From assembly GCA_043782485.1 (NCBI GenBank), contig JAYWAL010000155.1, forward strand, positions 1 to 8,286: DNA of 8,286 nucleotides, written 5' to 3'. Positions 5,896 through 8,286 of this stretch are shown in pieces (the stretch's first letter is position 1; the number at the start of each line of letters is the position of its first letter). A model generated the notes under the pieces. The model saw nothing but the letters and a program-made list of their open reading frames with translations, did no database searches and was not told where the DNA came from. Origin of the DNA: JANXUC01 sp043782485 (GTDB taxonomy: Bacteria; Acidobacteriota; Terriglobia; Terriglobales; Acidobacteriaceae). The position numbers were made by a program, and so were the translations under genes.

Positions 5896-7830
5896 TCAGT
5901 AACGCGAAATTTCCAGCTTTTTCATCTTGTACTGTAGGGTCGTGCGTTTCAGTCCCAGGCGGGACGCCGCGCCGTGTTTTCCGCCAACCACGCCATTCGT
6001 GTCGTGCAAGATGTGGCGGATGTGCTCGCGTTCCATTTCCAGCAGCGTTTGGGCGGCCTCGGTGGACTTTTGCTGCTCAATTCGAAGCTCGTCCAGGTTA
6101 ACTCGCAAATCCGGCCCGGGGGATAGGATCACGGCCCGCTCAATCAGGTTCTCTAGCTCCCGGATGTTGCCGGGCCAGCACCAGTGCTCGAGCGCCTCTA
6201 GAGTTGCCGGAGGGACTCGTAAGTCCGGTCGACTCAGACGTTTGGCGAATTTCTGCACAAACATCTTTACCAGCACAGGAATACTCTCCGGACGTTCGCG
6301 GAGCGGGGGGACGCGGACCGGAAATACGTTCAGCCGATAAAACAAATCGCGGCGGAACTGTCCCGTGGCGGTCATCTGGGCCAAGTCCCGGTTGGTGGCG
6401 GCCAGTAGGCGGACATCTACTTTCACCGTCTGGGTCCCACCCAAGCGCTCGAATTCCTTCTCCTGCAACACCCGCAGCAACTTGGGTTGCAGCTCCAGGG
6501 GCACGTCGCCGACTTCGTCCAGGAATAAGGTTCCCCGGTGGGCCAGTTCGATGCGACCGATTTTCCTGCCGCTTGCACCGGTGAATGCTCCCTTCTCGTA
6601 CCCAAAGAGTTCACTCTCGAGCAAACCAGCGGGAATGGCGGAACAGTTGACCTTGATGAACGGCCGGTCCCGCCGTGGACTCATCTCGCAAATCGCGTGG
6701 GCCAACACTTCCTTGCCCGTGCCGGTTTCACCCAGCAGGAGCATGGTGGTAGTGGTGGGGGCCACTTTCGCCATGTCCCGAAGAATCTTGTGCATGGCGG
6801 GACTCTTGCAGGTGAGGGCTTCGTTGCGGAGGGTTCCGGATGGTTGGGTTGTCGCGCCCGGACTGGCGAGTGAGCGGCGCTCCCGCAGGTCGGTGACGAA
6901 AGCGACCCAGGGAGGGCATTTTTTCCACAAATAGCCCGCACTGACCAGAACGGGTACCCGGGTACCGTCGGGCTGCACGATCTCCTTCTCAAAGGGTTTG
7001 CACAGACCATGTTCGCGGAGCTCCTTTTCGGCCTGGTCGTGGAGCGGCAGGAACTCCCGAGCCGTGACGTCGGAGAGGCGAAGTCCTCGCCGCATGTCTT
7101 CCCGGGTGCGCCCCACGATTCGCAGGTAGGCGTCGTTGCCATTGGAAAGAAGTCCGCCTTCCTCCCATTGCACCACGCCCACGGCGCTGGTCTGGGCAAG
7201 GGCTTCGAAGAGAAACGCATCTCCGCGAACCTGTTCCTCTGCTTCATGGCGCTGGCGCATATCTTTTAACTGCTGTAGCGCCAGTTGGTTCGCCAGGGCC
7301 AATGCAATCTGCCCCGCCACCTCATTCAAGAGGAAGGCATCCTCGGTGCGATAGGTACCTGGACTGGGACTGCTGACCCAGATCGCGCCAAATACGCTAT
7401 TGGCGGTGCGGAGCGGTGCCCAACAGCCGGATCGGAGACCGCAGCGGAGAAGCTCACGGGTAGCTTCGCAAGTAAATTGAGGAGAGCGCAAGTCCTCGAC
7501 CAGAATCGGTCGCTGCAAGCGATAGGCCTCGCCCGCCGGAGTGCCGTCCAGGGGAAGCGTGAAATTGGCGGGGAGTTCGGCTGCGCCGGGCGGTCCCTGC
7601 TGGGCAAAGAGGCGAAGGTGGGTGGAACCGGTTTCATACAAGGCCAACCCGGCGTGCGTGTGGGGCAGGACCCGGTTGAGTCTGCGGCAGATCCCTGGGA
7701 TTGCTGTTCTTAGATCCGAATGGGCTAAAAGAAACTGGTTCAGGTCGGGTAACAGCCGGGACCGGTCTTGCTGGTGCAGGCTGTCGATTAGGGCCCCTGG
7801 AATGATTGGTTCCGTGTGCGAAGTGGCCAT
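5896..7830 (-). CDS. Sigma-54-dependent transcriptional activator, GAF-PAS-AAA+-Fis (FhlA-like)
   Basis: 644 residues, ATG 7828-7830 preceded by GAGGA (7835-7839) at 4-nt spacing. Order of domains: GAF-type sensor (about 40-185), short coiled linker (185-205), PAS domain (about 205-318, with FEKEIVQPDGTRVPVLVSAGY), AAA+ ATPase (about 340-570) and Fis-type HTH (about 600-642). The ATPase is intact: Walker A GETGTGKE (367-374), sigma-54 contact loop GAFTGA (414-419), Walker B LFLDEV with D438-E439, ATNRDL (478-483), the arginine-finger region FRRDLFYRLN (492-501) and WPGNIREL (552-559). It should hydrolyse ATP to open sigma-54 RNA polymerase promoters. There is no receiver domain, so it senses a ligand or redox/cellular signal directly through GAF and PAS. 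Targets are not evident; no sigma-54 promoter was found nearby. A paralogue lies immediately upstream. Confidence 0.95.
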   Translation of the reverse strand: MATSHTEPIIPGALIDSLHQQDRSRLLPDLNQFLLAHSDLRTAIPGICRRLNRVLPHTHAGLALYETGSTHLRLFAQQGPPGAAELPANFTLPLDGTPAGEAYRLQRPILVEDLRSPQFTCEATRELLRCGLRSGCWAPLRTANSVFGAIWVSSPSPGTYRTEDAFLLNEVAGQIALALANQLALQQLKDMRQRHEAEEQVRGDAFLFEALAQTSAVGVVQWEEGGLLSNGNDAYLRIVGRTREDMRRGLRLSDVTAREFLPLHDQAEKELREHGLCKPFEKEIVQPDGTRVPVLVSAGYLWKKCPPWVAFVTDLRERRSLASPGATTQPSGTLRNEALTCKSPAMHKILRDMAKVAPTTTTMLLLGETGTGKEVLAHAICEMSPRRDRPFIKVNCSAIPAGLLESELFGYEKGAFTGASGRKIGRIELAHRGTLFLDEVGDVPLELQPKLLRVLQEKEFERLGGTQTVKVDVRLLAATNRDLAQMTATGQFRRDLFYRLNVFPVRVPPLRERPESIPVLVKMFVQKFAKRLSRPDLRVPPATLEALEHWCWPGNIRELENLIERAVILSPGPDLRVNLDELRIEQQKSTEAAQTLLEMEREHIRHILHDTNGVVGGKHGAASRLGLKRTTLQYKMKKLEISRY

Positions 7831-8148
7831 AGCATCCTCGTCCTGCGGGATTTCTATTGAGGGCCCGTATTGTCATCAGCACATTTGCGTGTGCCGAAAG
7901 TGTCTCCAGTGTACACGGGCACGCGATGTATTCCGCAACTTACTCTCGTGAAGCTTCCTGCGTAACCGTCTCGAAATGAGAACGTGACCAACGGTCTGGC
8001 GAAAATGGAATGAGTGGAGCAATGCGTGCGAGGGCCATTAGTTTCTTATGTGGAACTTATCAAGAAAAGCAGGAAAAACAGCAAAACGACAACTCGACCG
8101 CGGGCACGGTGGCAGCGGTCGGTCGAAAGTGCCCAACTGTTGGCGCGT
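7831..8148. other. Intergenic region upstream of the sigma-54 activator (318 nt)
   Basis: No convincing gene. It should hold the activator's promoter, but no good -35/-10 pair or -24/-12 element could be recognised on the minus strand. A modest inverted repeat (GCGTGTGCC 7887-7895 against GGGCACGC 7917-7924) sits 57-94 nt before the ATG and could be a regulatory site. At its right end, CGAAAGTGCCCAACT (8124-8138) repeats a sequence found after the downstream activator's stop. Confidence 0.5.
8124..8138. repeat. 15-bp repeat shared by the 3' flanks of both activators, copy 2
   Basis: Partner of the copy at 5871-5885, at the same 10-nt distance from the stop of the partial activator. It also overlaps a small palindrome, CCAACTGTTGG (8133-8143), which is not conserved in the other copy. 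Confidence 0.65.
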
Positions 8149-8286
8149 CTATCGGCGGGGGATCTCGAGCTTTCTCATTTTATATTGCAGGGTTGTGCGT
8201 TTCAGCCCGAGGATGGCCGCCGCACCTCGCTCGCCACCAATTACTCCGTTCGCCTCGTGTAGGACCCGCGTGATATGGTCCCGCTC
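8149..8286 (-). CDS. Second sigma-54 activator, C-terminal Fis-type HTH only (cut by window edge)
   Basis: The last 45 codons and a TAG (8149-8151) are visible; the rest lies beyond the right edge. The translation ends with a Fis-type helix-turn-helix, NGVIGGERGAAAILGLKRTT then LQYKMRKLEIPRR. About 31 of 45 residues match the C-terminus of the complete activator at 5896-7830, with no gaps. The length and remaining domains cannot be seen, so an intact upstream gene is presumed, not shown. It would recognise DNA similar to that bound by its neighbour, because the recognition helix (LKRTTLQYKM) is identical. Confidence 0.85.
   Translation of the reverse strand, partial: ERDHITRVLHEANGVIGGERGAAAILGLKRTTLQYKMRKLEIPRR

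Noticed and set aside
7831..8148. Sigma-54 (-24/-12) promoter for the activator or its targets
   Set aside because: I found GGCAC-like stretches but none with a GC at the required spacing on either strand.
8010..8273. Plus-strand open frames at the right end
   Set aside because: They overlap the Fis-type HTH coding sequence on the minus strand, which has strong similarity to the neighbouring activator.

Overview
The window is a gene-dense stretch of moderately GC-rich bacterial chromosome. The best guess for the source is an Acidobacteriota (Terriglobia-like) genome. Three things point there: an intergenic inverted repeat of the TCATTCCGAAGCG...GAGGAATCCC type, which I associate with these genomes; two adjacent small Cys-rich proteins that resemble hypothetical families I know mainly from that phylum; and tandem FhlA-like sigma-54 activators. 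The phylum is inferred from memory of such genomes and was not tested by search.

Left part (1-4500): a carbohydrate-catabolism locus. A GH36-like (alpha-galactosidase / alpha-N-acetylgalactosaminidase type) hydrolase, cut by the left edge, runs rightward. It faces a leftward three-gene operon in the order DeoR-family repressor (3656-4435), double-SIS GlmS/AgaS-like sugar-phosphate isomerase or deaminase (2555-3631), and PfkB-family sugar kinase (1608-2558). The isomerase and kinase genes overlap by ATGA. A sigma-70-like promoter (TTGCCA, 17 nt, TAAAAA) with overlapping TTTCGA/TCGAAA boxes lies just upstream of the repressor and suggests autoregulation. Together the genes fit use of an alpha-linked galactose or amino sugar, with N-acetylgalactosamine as the most economical substrate guess. 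Transporter, deacetylase and aldolase genes are not in the window. Between the convergent genes lies a roughly 150-bp imperfect inverted repeat.

Middle part (4500-5750): three small leftward genes of unknown function. One is a highly basic 65-residue protein that resembles DUF6800-type proteins. The other two are small CxxC proteins, both probably using TTG starts behind strong Shine-Dalgarno sequences. A 15-bp tandem repeat lies between or inside the latter two, depending on the start codon chosen.

Right part (5750-8286): a complete GAF-PAS-AAA+-Fis sigma-54 activator (644 aa), followed upstream by the C-terminal end of a second, paralogous activator that runs off the right edge. The two share about 31 of the last 45 residues, and also a 15-bp sequence exactly 10 nt after each stop codon, so they look like a tandem duplication that included 3' flanking DNA.

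I see no rRNA, tRNA, CRISPR array, transposase or phage gene. Nothing amounts to a clearly new system. The points most worth following are the amino-sugar locus with its predicted operator, the duplicated activators, and the repeat-bearing pair of small genes.
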